Below, piece after piece: positions 17,427-26,397 of a DNA stretch of 64,000 nt; position 1 is the first letter of the stretch; every line of letters begins with the position of its first letter. A program made the translations under genes and the position numbers. The DNA comes from Marinobacter sp. F3R08 (GTDB lineage Bacteria > Pseudomonadota > Gammaproteobacteria > Pseudomonadales > Oleiphilaceae), in the NCBI RefSeq assembly GCF_018860425.1, contig NZ_JAHKPI010000015.1, positions 248,001 through 312,000 of the forward strand, in the 5' to 3' direction. The notes under the pieces are model-generated. The model was not told the DNA's origin and ran no database searches. It saw only the letters and a list, made by a program, of their open reading frames with translations.

Positions 17427-17448
17427 GACCCGACTGCCGATATTCGTA

Positions 17449-18303
17449 TCAGTCTTCTTCGGCGTCCCTCATGCGTTCCTGCCGCTCCCACTCTTCTTCT
17501 TTCGCAGCATCAATGATTTCCATCAGTTCGTCCACGTCGGCGGCGGTGTCATTGTGCTTGAAGCCACCGGTAAGTTTGCTGTCCGGGTGCAGTTCACCTG
17601 ACTCGTAGAGTGCCCAGATCTCCTTGCCATAATCCGTTTCCATCAATTCTGGCGCGAAGCGGCCAAAGTACCGGCGCATATTGTCGACGTCACGCTCGAG
17701 CATGCGTTCCGCGTTGTTGTTGCCGGCGGCATTGACGGCCTGGGGAAGATCAATGATGACCGGCCCGTTGGCGTCGACAAGAACGTTGAATTCAGACAGG
17801 TCTCCATGGATCAGACCTGCACTGAGCATACGGACCACCTCGCGGATTACCTGATCGTGGAAGTCTCTGGCCTGCTCCGGGGTGAGGGTGACGTCGTCCA
17901 GTCGTGGTGCAGCCTTACCGTCTTCATCAGCCACCAGTTCCATGAGCAGTACACCGTCCACAAAGCCCAGTGGTTCGGGAACACGGACCCCGGCAGCAGC
18001 AAGCCGGTAAAGGGCGTCCACTTCGGCGTTGAGCCAGGCATCTTCCTGTTCTTTCTGGCCATACTTTGTTTTCTTGCTCATGGCCCTTGCCCGGCGGCTG
18101 TTCCGGACCTTTCGTCCTTCCTGGTATTCCACCGCCTGTTTGAAGCTTCGTTTTGAGGCTTCCTTGAATACTTTGGCGCAGCGTGTCTGGTCTCCGCAAC
18201 GCACGACATAAACCTGCGCTTCCTTGCCGCTCATGAGCTGATAGAGCACTTCGTCCACCATGCCGTCGTCGACAAGCGGTTGTAATCTTTTCGGTACCTT
18301 CAT
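17449..18303 (-). CDS. RIO1-like serine/threonine protein kinase (PA4780 type)
   Basis: A 284-residue atypical kinase. It has a short N-terminal segment (KVPKRLQPLVDDGMVDEVL), the ATP site GKEAQVYVVRCG, the invariant Lys in CAKVFKEA, the catalytic loop HGDLSEFNVLV and the metal-binding IIDLPQAV. The long charged insert QEGRKVRNSRRARAMSKKTK is typical of the bacterial PA4780 group. The C-terminus is strongly acidic and Glu/Arg rich. Targets in bacteria are unknown. The start at 18303 is preferred because AAAGG precedes it; an ATG at 18345 would add 14 residues. Confidence 0.85.
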   Translation of the reverse strand: MKVPKRLQPLVDDGMVDEVLYQLMSGKEAQVYVVRCGDQTRCAKVFKEASKRSFKQAVEYQEGRKVRNSRRARAMSKKTKYGQKEQEDAWLNAEVDALYRLAAAGVRVPEPLGFVDGVLLMELVADEDGKAAPRLDDVTLTPEQARDFHDQVIREVVRMLSAGLIHGDLSEFNVLVDANGPVIIDLPQAVNAAGNNNAERMLERDVDNMRRYFGRFAPELMETDYGKEIWALYESGELHPDSKLTGGFKHNDTAADVDELMEIIDAAKEEEWERQERMRDAEED

Positions 18304-18546
18304 AAAACCTTTCAGACTGACAGTAAATGTGTCGACCGTGTTCATTGATCCGGAACCGGGCCGAATGTGGGCAAGGCAAGGAACACGACTGCTTTGGAGT
18401 ATAGCTTACATGAAAATCTCTCTGTTCATCCTGTTGATTCAGTTGGATGTGGCAGTCGCTCTATGGCCCTGGCAACAGGCTTGCCGGATCCCTCCCGTTC
18501 CCCATGGCCAGGATCAGGCGCGCAGGATTTCTGAAGGCTGACTCCT

Positions 18547-18579
18547 GCGGGCATCCGGAAACGGAGTCCGGATGCCCGC
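18547..18579. other. Strong 13-bp hairpin downstream of the universal stress gene
   Basis: GCGGGCATCCGGA (18547-18559) pairs perfectly with 18567-18579 across AACGGAG. It lies 17 bases past the universal stress protein stop on the minus strand. No T-run follows, so it may be a rho-assisted terminator or an mRNA-protecting stem. Confidence 0.6.
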
Positions 18580-18595
18580 GTATGAGAGGGTATCC

Positions 18596-19015
18596 TTAGC
18601 GCACGACAAACACTGAAATATTACTGTGTTTGACGATATTGGCACCGTTGGAGTGGAGAATATGAAGCCTGTCGCCGATGCCCGGAGGATGCGACGCCAT
18701 GACCACCAGGTCGGCACCGGTTTTCTTTATGGCTTTCAACAGCTTGTCATCCAGCTCTACGGCGGTATCTGCTGATTCTATGACCATACTGTCTGTTTTG
18801 ATGCCGTGGGACTGACCCTGCTCTTCCGCAAAGACGCGGAGCTTTTCCGCGAGTTCCTTCGGATTGTGTGCGGCGGCTCCGGGCGTACTGTTGGTTACGG
18901 TCACGTAGCAGAGAGTAGCGTTGTAGTGTTTGGCAATATCAATGGAGGTATTGAGCGCCTTTGCCATTTTATCGGTGTGGGCGAGGTCGATCGGAACGAG
19001 GATCTTGCTGTACAT
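18596..19015 (-). CDS. Universal stress protein (UspA family)
   Basis: A single 139-residue Usp domain. It opens MYSKILVPIDLAHTDKMAKAL and ends GANIVKHSNISVFVVR, with the ATP-type loop spread over SHPPGIGDRLHILHSNGANIVKHS, which approximates G-x2-G-x9-G-S/N. It is likely an ATP-binding stress protein, but the partner is unknown. AAGGAG lies seven bases before the ATG. Transcribed alone. Confidence 0.87.
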   Translation of the reverse strand: MYSKILVPIDLAHTDKMAKALNTSIDIAKHYNATLCYVTVTNSTPGAAAHNPKELAEKLRVFAEEQGQSHGIKTDSMVIESADTAVELDDKLLKAIKKTGADLVVMASHPPGIGDRLHILHSNGANIVKHSNISVFVVR

Positions 19016-19098
19016 GGGAGTTCTCCTTTTCCATGTGAGCTGCAGAACATGTGTCCATTGTTCTGTTTTCAGATTGGCAGTACCCGGTTGAGTCTGTC

Positions 19099-19127
19099 AA
19101 AAAAAAGCCCGGTGAAGTTCACCGGGC
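19099..19127 (-). terminator. Rho-independent terminator of the aromatic amino acid genes
   Basis: GCCCGGTG (19107-19114) pairs with CACCGGGC (19120-19127). On the minus strand the stem is followed by an eight-base U-run (A-run 19099-19106). It lies just past the NSS transporter stop. Confidence 0.88.
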
Positions 19128-19154
19128 GTTTGTAGTCACAAGTGCAGCCTGCCT

Positions 19155-20537
19155 TCACACCAGGTTGTAAAGGAACACCACGGCGATACCGGCAGGAGTC
19201 ACATACCGGAGCACAAACATGAACGCCTTGTAGGTGCTTCCTTGCAGACCAATGTCTGACGGCAGACGCTCTGGCTTCATGGCCCAGCCGGCAAACAGGG
19301 CAATCGCCAGGCCTCCCAGAGGCATCATCAGGTTGGAGACCAGGAAGTCGAGCAGGTCGAACACTGTCTTGCCCTCGAAGAACGGGATGAAACCGAGCGG
19401 ATGCACACTGTCCCAGATGTTGAACGACAATACGGTACCAATACCGATAAACCAGATCGCCAGACCACCGCCCAGCGCGCTTTTAGCCCGGCTGACGCCT
19501 TTATGTTCTTCCAGCCATTCCACCACCGGTTCCAGCATGGAGATGGCCGAGGTGATGGCCGCGACCAGCAGCAAGGCAAAGAAAATACTGCCGAACAGCG
19601 CGCCACCACTCATCTGACCAAACGCCAGTGGCAGAGTTACAAAGATCAGGCCAGGACCCGCGCCAGGTTCCAGGCCATTGGCAAAGACCAGCGGAAAGAT
19701 GGCAAGCCCTGCAAGAAGCGCGACGCTGGTGTCCAGAACCGCGATGGTTATGGCGGTTCTGGCAATGTTGACGTGCTTCGGCAGATACGAGCCGTATGCC
19801 ATGATCACGCCAATGCCGATGCTCAGGGTAAAGGCGGCGTGCCCCAGGGCTGTCAGAACGCCGGCCGTGGTGATCTTGCTGAAATCCGGCGAGAACATGA
19901 AGCTCACCGCCTGGCCAAAGCTGCCGCTGTTCATGGCGTAGATGACCATCGCGATCAACAGTACGAAAAGCAGGGGCATCAGCATGTTTACCGCTTTCTC
20001 CAGTCCTGAGCGGATGCCTCGTCCAACAATAAACACCACAATGGCCATAAACACGGTGTGCCACAGCAGCAGTTCCCAGGGGTTCGCCAGCAGTCCACCG
20101 AACTGGCTGCCAATGGTTTCGGCGTCTGCGCCGGTAAACAGCCCGGCAGCGGCCTTGCCGATATAGACGAGAGCCCATCCGCCGATCACTGCATAGAACG
20201 ACAACACCAGAAACGAGGCAATAACGCCATTCCAGCCGATGGCTCTCCAGCCTCTGGCGGTGCCTTCGGTCTCGGTCAGGGTGCGCATGGTAGCCACAGG
20301 GCTCTGGCCGCCGCGGCGGCCGATCATGGTTTCAGCAATCAGTACCGGCACACCAATCAGGAAGATGCAGGCAAGGTAGATCAGCACGAAGGCGCCACCG
20401 CCGTTCTCACCGGTAATGTAGGGGAACTTCCAGATATTCCCGAGGCCGACTGCCGAGCCGGCAGCCGCCAGGACAAAGGCCATTCTCGACGACCAGAGGC
20501 TGTTGGCTTGCTGATGGGGTTGTGTGCTCTCACTCAT
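19155..20537 (-). CDS. Sodium-dependent amino acid transporter (NSS/SNF family)
   Basis: A 460-residue inner-membrane protein with about 11-12 helices. The NSS signature GSAVGLGNIWKFPYITGENGG near residues 27-47 includes the sodium- and substrate-binding unwound region of TM1. Bacterial relatives of this length (MhsT, TnaT) carry hydrophobic or aromatic amino acids. It lies 57 bases downstream of the aromatic aminotransferase gene in the same direction and ends in a good terminator, so it is probably the uptake arm of that operon. Exact substrate is inferred. Confidence 0.85.
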   Translation of the reverse strand: MSESTQPHQQANSLWSSRMAFVLAAAGSAVGLGNIWKFPYITGENGGGAFVLIYLACIFLIGVPVLIAETMIGRRGGQSPVATMRTLTETEGTARGWRAIGWNGVIASFLVLSFYAVIGGWALVYIGKAAAGLFTGADAETIGSQFGGLLANPWELLLWHTVFMAIVVFIVGRGIRSGLEKAVNMLMPLLFVLLIAMVIYAMNSGSFGQAVSFMFSPDFSKITTAGVLTALGHAAFTLSIGIGVIMAYGSYLPKHVNIARTAITIAVLDTSVALLAGLAIFPLVFANGLEPGAGPGLIFVTLPLAFGQMSGGALFGSIFFALLLVAAITSAISMLEPVVEWLEEHKGVSRAKSALGGGLAIWFIGIGTVLSFNIWDSVHPLGFIPFFEGKTVFDLLDFLVSNLMMPLGGLAIALFAGWAMKPERLPSDIGLQGSTYKAFMFVLRYVTPAGIAVVFLYNLV

Positions 20538-20594
20538 TCTTTTCTCCGGCTAATTGTTTTTGTCGGATTGAAGGTTTCTGATGTTCTGAAATGT

Positions 20595-21782
20595 TTACTT
20601 GCCAAGAACCTCGCGCAGTGCTGAAGCCACCTGTGGCAAAACCCGATCGTTCAGACCGGCGACGTTTACCCGGCTGCTCTCCAGCATGTAGATCCCGTGT
20701 TCCTTGCGCAGCTGGCCAACCTGCTCCGGGCTGATACCGAGGAACGAGAACATGCCGCGCTGATGGGCGATGAAACCGAAGTCACCCACCGGTGCAAGTG
20801 CATCCGAAAAGGCATGACGCAGGTGCAGGATGCGCGCACACATGCCCTCAAGCTCCGCTTGCCACTGGGTTCGAAGACCGTCGTCGTCCAGAATGGTCTC
20901 GACGATTGCGGCACCATGGGCCGGTGGCATCGAATAGTGAGACCGGATAACACTCAGCAGCTGGCTGGTGGCTGCTGCGTTGATGGTCGCTGTTCCTGAA
21001 ATCAGAGCCAGCGCGCCTGTGCGTTCCCGGTATAACCCGAAGTTCTTGGAACAGGACGCCGCAATCAGCATTTCCGGCACCGCGCCGGCCAGATGTCTCA
21101 GGCCTGCCGCATCCGCATCGAGGCCTTCGCCAAGGCCCTGGTAGGCGATGTCGACAAACGGCAACAGGCCCTTACGTTGGATCAGCCTGGTCACCTCCTG
21201 CCATTGGGGCAGACTCAGGTCCGCGCCCGACGGGTTGTGGCAACATCCATGAAGCAACACCACATCGCCCGGAGCTGCCTGCTCAAGGCTTTCCAGCATG
21301 GCAGCGAAGTCTACCTGCAGTGTCTGTGGATTGAGGTACGGATATTCTCGAATAGTCAGACCGGCACCACCAAGCAGCGGTATGTGGTTGGCCCAGGTGG
21401 GCGTGCTTACCCAGACGTTTGTATCCGGCTTGCAAAGCCTCAGAAACTCGGCCGCCATACGCAGGGCCCCGCAGCCGCCCGGTGTCTGGATGACCGATAC
21501 ACGGCTGTCACGGATCAGCGGGCTATTGCTTCCCAGGATCAGTTCCGCCATGGCCTTGTTGAACCCGGCGGAACCGGCGGGCCCAACGTAGCTTTTGGTG
21601 GTTTCACCCTCAAGCAGACGGCGTTCGGCTTCGTGCACGGCGGTCATGATTGGGGTATTGCCGGCGTCATCCTTATACACGCCGATGCCCAGATCCACCT
21701 TTTCCGGCCGATTGTCCTCACGAAAGGTCTGCATCAGCTGCAGAATCGGATCCTGGGGCAGGGGCTGGAGTGCTTCAAACAT
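20595..21782 (-). CDS. Aromatic/aspartate class I aminotransferase (TyrB-like)
   Basis: A 395-residue PLP enzyme of aminotransferase subfamily I-alpha. The opening FEALQPLPQDPILQLMQTFREDNRPEKVDLGIGVYKDD is the AspC/TyrB hallmark. The PLP lysine is in SCSKNFGLYRERTGAL, the Asn and Asp of the cofactor site are in HGCCHNPSGAD and FVDIAYQG, and the C-terminal carboxylate Arg is in ESSRVNVAGL. The gene overlaps the indolepyruvate oxidoreductase gene by 8 bases, which favours an aromatic substrate giving aryl-pyruvates. GGAGG precedes the ATG. Confidence 0.88.
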   Translation of the reverse strand: MFEALQPLPQDPILQLMQTFREDNRPEKVDLGIGVYKDDAGNTPIMTAVHEAERRLLEGETTKSYVGPAGSAGFNKAMAELILGSNSPLIRDSRVSVIQTPGGCGALRMAAEFLRLCKPDTNVWVSTPTWANHIPLLGGAGLTIREYPYLNPQTLQVDFAAMLESLEQAAPGDVVLLHGCCHNPSGADLSLPQWQEVTRLIQRKGLLPFVDIAYQGLGEGLDADAAGLRHLAGAVPEMLIAASCSKNFGLYRERTGALALISGTATINAAATSQLLSVIRSHYSMPPAHGAAIVETILDDDGLRTQWQAELEGMCARILHLRHAFSDALAPVGDFGFIAHQRGMFSFLGISPEQVGQLRKEHGIYMLESSRVNVAGLNDRVLPQVASALREVLGK

Positions 21783-24700
21783 GGTGTGTTCCCTCCTCGG
21801 CCTGTTGAGTGCGAATCAGAGTTGGTCGACCGGTGTCCAGAGCCTTGATCAGCTGTGTCTGTTTTTCACGGATACTCTCTGCCGCCTGTTCCCGTACCGG
21901 GCCGTAGCCCCGCACATCAGCAGGCAGCTCGGCAAGTTGCAGGAAAGTCTCATAGTTGCTGGCGTTGAGCTCCCGACCGATCCTGGCAACCAGGGTCTGG
22001 TAGTCCTTCAGCAGGGCACGATCGAGCTTGCGGTCGGTGGAATAGCGGAACGGGTCCATGGGAGTTCCGCGCAGGCTGCGAAGTTTCGCCAGAAAACGGA
22101 AGGCCCGGAACATCCAGGGGCCGAACCGACGTTTTTTCGGCCGACCCTGGGCATCGGTCTCACTGCTGAGCAGAGGCGGGGCCAGGTGGAAGTGGACCTT
22201 GTAGTCTCCCTCAAAGGTTTTCTCCACTTCTTTCATGAAGTCGGTTTCGGCAAACAGCCGGGCCACTTCGTACTCATCCTTGTAGGCCATGAACCGGTAT
22301 AACTGCTGGGCCACTGCGCGGGTCAGCAGAAGGTTGGTCTCACCGAGAGCTTCCTCCGCCTTCCGGACGCCGGCAACGCTGGCCCGATATTGATCGGCCC
22401 AGCGTTGGTTCTGGTAGCTGACCAGATGCTTGTGACGGATGGTGATCAATTCATCCAGGGTTGGTTCGGGTTTCACCTCAACAACCTGAGCCTTGTTGTC
22501 GTCCAGCAGATCCGTCACTGCGCTCAGATCCACAGCCGCCAGTCGGCCCCACCCGAAGGCTTCCTTGTTGCGCTCGATGGCGACGCCATTGAGTTCAATG
22601 GCCTTTTTCAGGGCGGCCTCTGAAAGGGGCAACAAGCCCTTTTGCCAGGCGAACCCGAGCATCATCACGTTGGAAAATACGGTGTCACCCATCAGCTTTT
22701 CGGCAATGCCATTGGCGTCCAGCTGATCGAAATGGTTCTCGCCAACGGCGTCTTTCAGCAGGCCAAGCCGCTTGTCGGCCTTCATATCGGCATCGCGGTA
22801 GAGTACGTAGTCAGCGGTGGGCAGTTCCGCTTCGTTGGCGACAATCCGGGTATGGTTTGGCCTGAGCACGCTCAGGGCTTTCTGGGATGACGCTACTACC
22901 AGATCACAGGCGATGACCGCGTCGGCCTGGCCATTGCTGATCCGCACCTGATGGAGCTTGTCCGGAGACGGTGCCATCCGCACGTAGCTCAGGACTGTGC
23001 CGCCTTTTTGCGCAAATCCCATGAAATCCAGTACCGAGGCACCACGGGATTCCAGATGGGCCGCCATGGTGATCAGCTGGCCTACAGTTACCACGCCAGT
23101 GCCGCCAACACCGCCCACGAGCAGATCATAGGAGCCCGGCATTTCCGGCAAACGGGGGGCTGGAATGTCAGCCAGCTTGCGGGAGAGTATGGAGCCGGTA
23201 TCAACACCCCGGGATTTACGCAGCTGTCCACCTTCAATGGTCACGAAGCTGGGGCAGAAACCCTTCACGCAGGAGAAGTCCTTGTTGCAGGAGGACTGAT
23301 CGATCTTGCGCTTGCGGCCCAGTTCCGTATTGCGGGGCACAACCGAGAGACAGTTGGATTGAACCGAACAGTCACCGCAACCTTCACAGACATGGTGGTT
23401 GATGAATGCACGCTTGGCGGGATCCGGGAACTGCTTGCGTTTGCGCCGACGGCGTTTCTCAGCGGCGCAGGTCTGGTCGTAGATCAGCACGGTGCAACCG
23501 GGTATATCCCGAAGCTCACGCTGAACCGTATCCAGTTCGGAACGGTCGTGGAAGGTTACGTCTTTCGGGAACTGATCTTTATGACCATCGTATTTTTCCG
23601 GCTCATCGCTAAGTACGACGACACGGCGAACGCCTTCAGACGCTACCTGTTGGGCGATCATCGGAACCGTGATCTGACCATCAACCGGCTGACCGCCGGT
23701 CATGGCGACGGCGTCGTTGAACAGGATCTTGTAGGTAATGTTGATACCCGCAGCCACCGCCTGACGGATCGCCATGGAACCGGAATGGAAGTAGGTGCCT
23801 TCACCGAGGTTCTGGAAAACGTGAGGATTGCCGGTGTAACGGCTCTTGCCAATCCAGTTAACGCCTTCGCCTCCCATCTGTATAAGCGACTCTGTCTTCC
23901 GACCCATCCAGGAAGCCATGAAATGGCAGCCAATACCGGCGAGGGCCTTGCTGCCCTCCGGAACCCTGGTGGAGGTGTTGTGGGGGCAGCCGGAGCAGAA
24001 ATAGGGCAGGCGCCTGACACCGCCCGGATCCTGGGCGGTGGTCATTGCGCTGATTTCGGCCATGCGGGCACTGAAATCCAGCGAGAAGAACCGGCCGAGC
24101 CTGGCGGCCAGGAAACCGGCCACCAGCTTCGGGCTCAGCTCGCCCACGTAGGGAATCAGCGGGCGCCCAAGTTCATCCTGTTTGCCGGTAATCAGAACCT
24201 CTCCGGGGCGATCCGGCTCAGACATGTACTCCTTGATCTGACTCTCGATGATGCCCCGCTTCTCCTCGATAACCAGGACTTCTTCTTTGCCATGAACAAA
24301 GTCGAGAATGCCGCGGCGTTCCAGGGGCCAGACCATGCCGACCTTGTAGATGTCCAGCCCCATATCCCGTGCCTGGGCCTCATCGATGCCCAACAGCTCA
24401 AGGGCTTCAAGCAGGTCCAGATGGCCCTTGCCGGTAGTGACAATGCCGAAGCGGGCTTTCGGGTTCCCGAACAGGCAGCGGTCTATGCGGTTGGCTCGGG
24501 CAAACGCCTGTACGGCAGCGAGCTTGTGCTCAATGCGAGTTTCAAGCTGGGGCCCGGGCAGATCCGGCCAGCGGTAATGAAGCCCGCTTTCAGGTGCGGT
24601 GAAGTCGTCCGGGGTAACAAAATCCGGTTCTGGCGGAATTTCAACGGAGGCCGCGCTTTCCACGGTTTCCGAGACGGCCTTGAAGCCGACCCAGCAGCCG

Positions 24701-25293
24701 CTGTAACGGGACAGGGCGTAACCCCAGAGACCAAATTCCAGGTACTCGGCGATGTTGGCCGGGTTAATGGTGGGCATGAAGAAGCTCATAAATGCCACAT
24801 CGGATTGATGGGGCATGGATGATGACACGCAGCCGTGGTCGTCACCTGCCACCACCAACACACCGCCATGGGGTGAAGATCCGTAGGTGGTGCCATGTTT
24901 CAGGGCATCGCCGGCGCGGTCCACACCTGGCCCCTTGCCATACCAGAGGCCGAAAACGCCCTCTACCTGTCGGTCTTCATCGCTCTCCACCTGTTGGGTG
25001 CCCAGCATGATGGTGGCTGCGAGATCCTCGTTGATGGCCGGGACAAAGTCGATCCGGTTCTCGTCCAGCAGGTCTTTGGCCTGCCAGAGCGCCTGATCGA
25101 CTGCGCCGAGGGGGGAGCCCCGGTAGCCACTGACCATACCGGCGGTGTTCAGTCCCTGTTTGCGATCCAGCGCAGCCTGCATCAGAGGAATTCGAACCAG
25201 CGCCTGTGTGCCGGTCAGAAAAACCCGGCCGGATTCCCGCAGGTACCGGTCTTCGAGTTTGTAATCGTCGAGTTGTGGGGTATCGGCGGACAT
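21775..25293 (-). CDS. Indolepyruvate ferredoxin oxidoreductase, fused alpha-beta (IorAB)
   Basis: A 1172-residue TPP and iron-sulfur enzyme that oxidatively decarboxylates aryl-pyruvates or branched 2-oxoacids to acyl-CoA, passing electrons to ferredoxin or a similar acceptor. Features in order: a pyrimidine-domain opening FLTGTQALVRIPLMQAALDR; CSGCPHNTST; a TPP-binding GIGCHFMA and GGEGVNWIG; a 4Fe-4S cluster CEGCGDCSVQSNC plus a further CVKGFCPSF; and a C-terminal gamma-type domain starting LLVGGVGGTGVVTVGQ. It is first in the operon with the aminotransferase and transporter genes. AAGGAGG lies before the ATG. Divergent from an Lrp regulator. Confidence 0.9.
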   Translation of the reverse strand: MSADTPQLDDYKLEDRYLRESGRVFLTGTQALVRIPLMQAALDRKQGLNTAGMVSGYRGSPLGAVDQALWQAKDLLDENRIDFVPAINEDLAATIMLGTQQVESDEDRQVEGVFGLWYGKGPGVDRAGDALKHGTTYGSSPHGGVLVVAGDDHGCVSSSMPHQSDVAFMSFFMPTINPANIAEYLEFGLWGYALSRYSGCWVGFKAVSETVESAASVEIPPEPDFVTPDDFTAPESGLHYRWPDLPGPQLETRIEHKLAAVQAFARANRIDRCLFGNPKARFGIVTTGKGHLDLLEALELLGIDEAQARDMGLDIYKVGMVWPLERRGILDFVHGKEEVLVIEEKRGIIESQIKEYMSEPDRPGEVLITGKQDELGRPLIPYVGELSPKLVAGFLAARLGRFFSLDFSARMAEISAMTTAQDPGGVRRLPYFCSGCPHNTSTRVPEGSKALAGIGCHFMASWMGRKTESLIQMGGEGVNWIGKSRYTGNPHVFQNLGEGTYFHSGSMAIRQAVAAGINITYKILFNDAVAMTGGQPVDGQITVPMIAQQVASEGVRRVVVLSDEPEKYDGHKDQFPKDVTFHDRSELDTVQRELRDIPGCTVLIYDQTCAAEKRRRRKRKQFPDPAKRAFINHHVCEGCGDCSVQSNCLSVVPRNTELGRKRKIDQSSCNKDFSCVKGFCPSFVTIEGGQLRKSRGVDTGSILSRKLADIPAPRLPEMPGSYDLLVGGVGGTGVVTVGQLITMAAHLESRGASVLDFMGFAQKGGTVLSYVRMAPSPDKLHQVRISNGQADAVIACDLVVASSQKALSVLRPNHTRIVANEAELPTADYVLYRDADMKADKRLGLLKDAVGENHFDQLDANGIAEKLMGDTVFSNVMMLGFAWQKGLLPLSEAALKKAIELNGVAIERNKEAFGWGRLAAVDLSAVTDLLDDNKAQVVEVKPEPTLDELITIRHKHLVSYQNQRWADQYRASVAGVRKAEEALGETNLLLTRAVAQQLYRFMAYKDEYEVARLFAETDFMKEVEKTFEGDYKVHFHLAPPLLSSETDAQGRPKKRRFGPWMFRAFRFLAKLRSLRGTPMDPFRYSTDRKLDRALLKDYQTLVARIGRELNASNYETFLQLAELPADVRGYGPVREQAAESIREKQTQLIKALDTGRPTLIRTQQAEEGTHHV

Positions 25294-25318
25294 GGTGCCC
25301 TCCTTTTTGTCGATTTTA

Positions 25319-25403
25319 TGATCAAAATTCTAGGTCGAAGTCCGCAAAAGGTGCTTGCTTATTGGCTTAAATTCTCGCTGATTTGCGAAAGAATATTTGA
25401 TCA
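25319..25403. promoter_or_regulatory. Candidate Lrp-type inverted sites in the iorAB/lrp divergent promoter
   Basis: TGATCAAAA (25319-25327) and its inverted copy TTTGATCA (25396-25403) flank the AT-rich divergent promoter region. Widely spaced inverted half-sites suit an Lrp/AsnC octamer, but the motif is short and could be chance. Confidence 0.35.
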
Positions 25404-25450
25404 ATGACAATAAAAAGAAAGAACCTTTGACAAAAATCAGGTGTTACCAA

Positions 25451-25930
25451 ATGAAACAGGTTGATCTCGACAAACTGGATCGGAAAATCCTATCGGTACT
25501 GCAGCAGGATGGACGTGTCAGTAACCAGTTATTGGCAGAGCAGGTAGGTTTGTCACCGGCCGCTTGCTGGCGTCGGGTGCGGACACTGGAGGACAGCGGT
25601 GTGATTCAGGGGTACAGCGCAAGAGTAGATCCGGAGCGCATTGGTCAGGGTCTGTGTGTGCTGGTCAATCTGTCGCTGCAACGGCACAACATTGACAGTA
25701 CGGCCGAGATTGAACAGCAGGTGAGCAGTTATCCAGAGGTTCTTCAATGCTTCGCGGTGACCGGTAATGCCGATTTCGTGCTCAGAGTCATTGTGCCGGA
25801 TATGGCCAGTTACGACCGGTTTTTGAATGAGAAGATCTTCACCCTGCAGGGTATCGCCCAGGTGAACTCAAACTTTGCTTTGCGGGAGATCAAGAATACC
25901 GAGACGATCCCGGTAGAGGGTATTTCCTAG
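25451..25930 (+). CDS. Lrp/AsnC family transcriptional regulator
   Basis: A 159-residue protein with an N-terminal winged HTH (LDKLDRKILSVLQQDGRVSNQLLAEQVGLSPAACWRRVRTLEDSGVIQGYSA) and a C-terminal ligand-binding RAM domain (VLQCFAVTGNADFVLRVIVPDM). It resembles the BkdR/AsnC-type local regulators. It is divergent from the aryl-pyruvate operon and is most likely its amino-acid-responsive regulator. The ATG at 25451 is chosen because the Lrp pattern begins there; the frame extends to a TTG at 25397. It ends at a bidirectional terminator. Confidence 0.87.
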   Translation: MKQVDLDKLDRKILSVLQQDGRVSNQLLAEQVGLSPAACWRRVRTLEDSGVIQGYSARVDPERIGQGLCVLVNLSLQRHNIDSTAEIEQQVSSYPEVLQCFAVTGNADFVLRVIVPDMASYDRFLNEKIFTLQGIAQVNSNFALREIKNTETIPVEGIS

Positions 25931-25942
25931 GGTAAGAAACGC

Positions 25943-25968
25943 AAAAAGGCAGCCGAAGCTGCCTTTTT
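25943..25968. terminator. Bidirectional terminator between lrp and csp
   Basis: AAAAAGGCAGC (25943-25953) pairs perfectly with GCTGCCTTTTT (25958-25968) across a CGAA tetraloop, giving A- and T-runs on both sides. It lies between two convergent genes. Confidence 0.92.
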
Positions 25969-25988
25969 CTATACGTGTCGTCTGTTAT

Positions 25989-26195
25989 TTACAGAGCAAC
26001 TACGTTTTCCGCCTGAGGACCTTTCTGGCCCTGAGTAACGGTGAACTCGACCTGCTGGCCTTCAGCCAGAGTCTTGAAACCGCCGCCCTGAATGGCGCTG
26101 TAGTGAACAAAAACGTCCGGGCCGCTTTCACGAGTAATAAAGCCAAAACCTTTTGCTTCGTTGAAAAACTTAACGTTACCGGTAACTGTAGACAT
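25989..26195 (-). CDS. Cold shock domain protein (CspA family)
   Basis: A 68-residue OB-fold RNA/DNA chaperone. RNP1 is KGFGFI and RNP2 is DVFVHYSAI. The rest matches the family ([10 protein letters not shown] at the start, [11 protein letters not shown] at the end). The ATG at 26195 is chosen over upstream codons because AGGAAAG precedes it. The region 26196-26397 contains no other gene and probably holds the promoter and a long 5' leader, as is usual for csp genes; no defined RNA element could be assigned. Confidence 0.92.
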   Translation of the reverse strand: MSTVTGNVKFFNEAKGFGFITRESGPDVFVHYSAIQGGGFKTLAEGQQVEFTVTQGQKGPQAENVVAL

Positions 26196-26397
26196 AATAT
26201 ACTTTCCTGATTTCAATCATTTTATGTGCCGCCAGAGCATCTTGTGACGCCTGGTCAGCGGTATGCGGAAACAAAAAACTAACGTGATCAAAAACAGGAC
26301 GTGCTACGTGTTACAACTGAGCGGTCTTATTGATGAAATGCTTTGCTAAATCTTTCCAACGAGGCCCACTGTACTCCTGCCACCAGGAAAAGCAAAG

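Noticed and set aside
18410..18541. A 43-residue frame with a hydrophobic start upstream of the RIO kinase
   Set aside because: Its GGAG is 13 bases away and the last two-thirds look non-coding; I could not support it.
22951..24822. A 623-residue open frame on the plus strand opposite iorAB
   Set aside because: It lies fully inside the large oxidoreductase gene and has no recognisable domain. Long antisense frames are common in GC-rich genes and this one has no ribosome-binding site.
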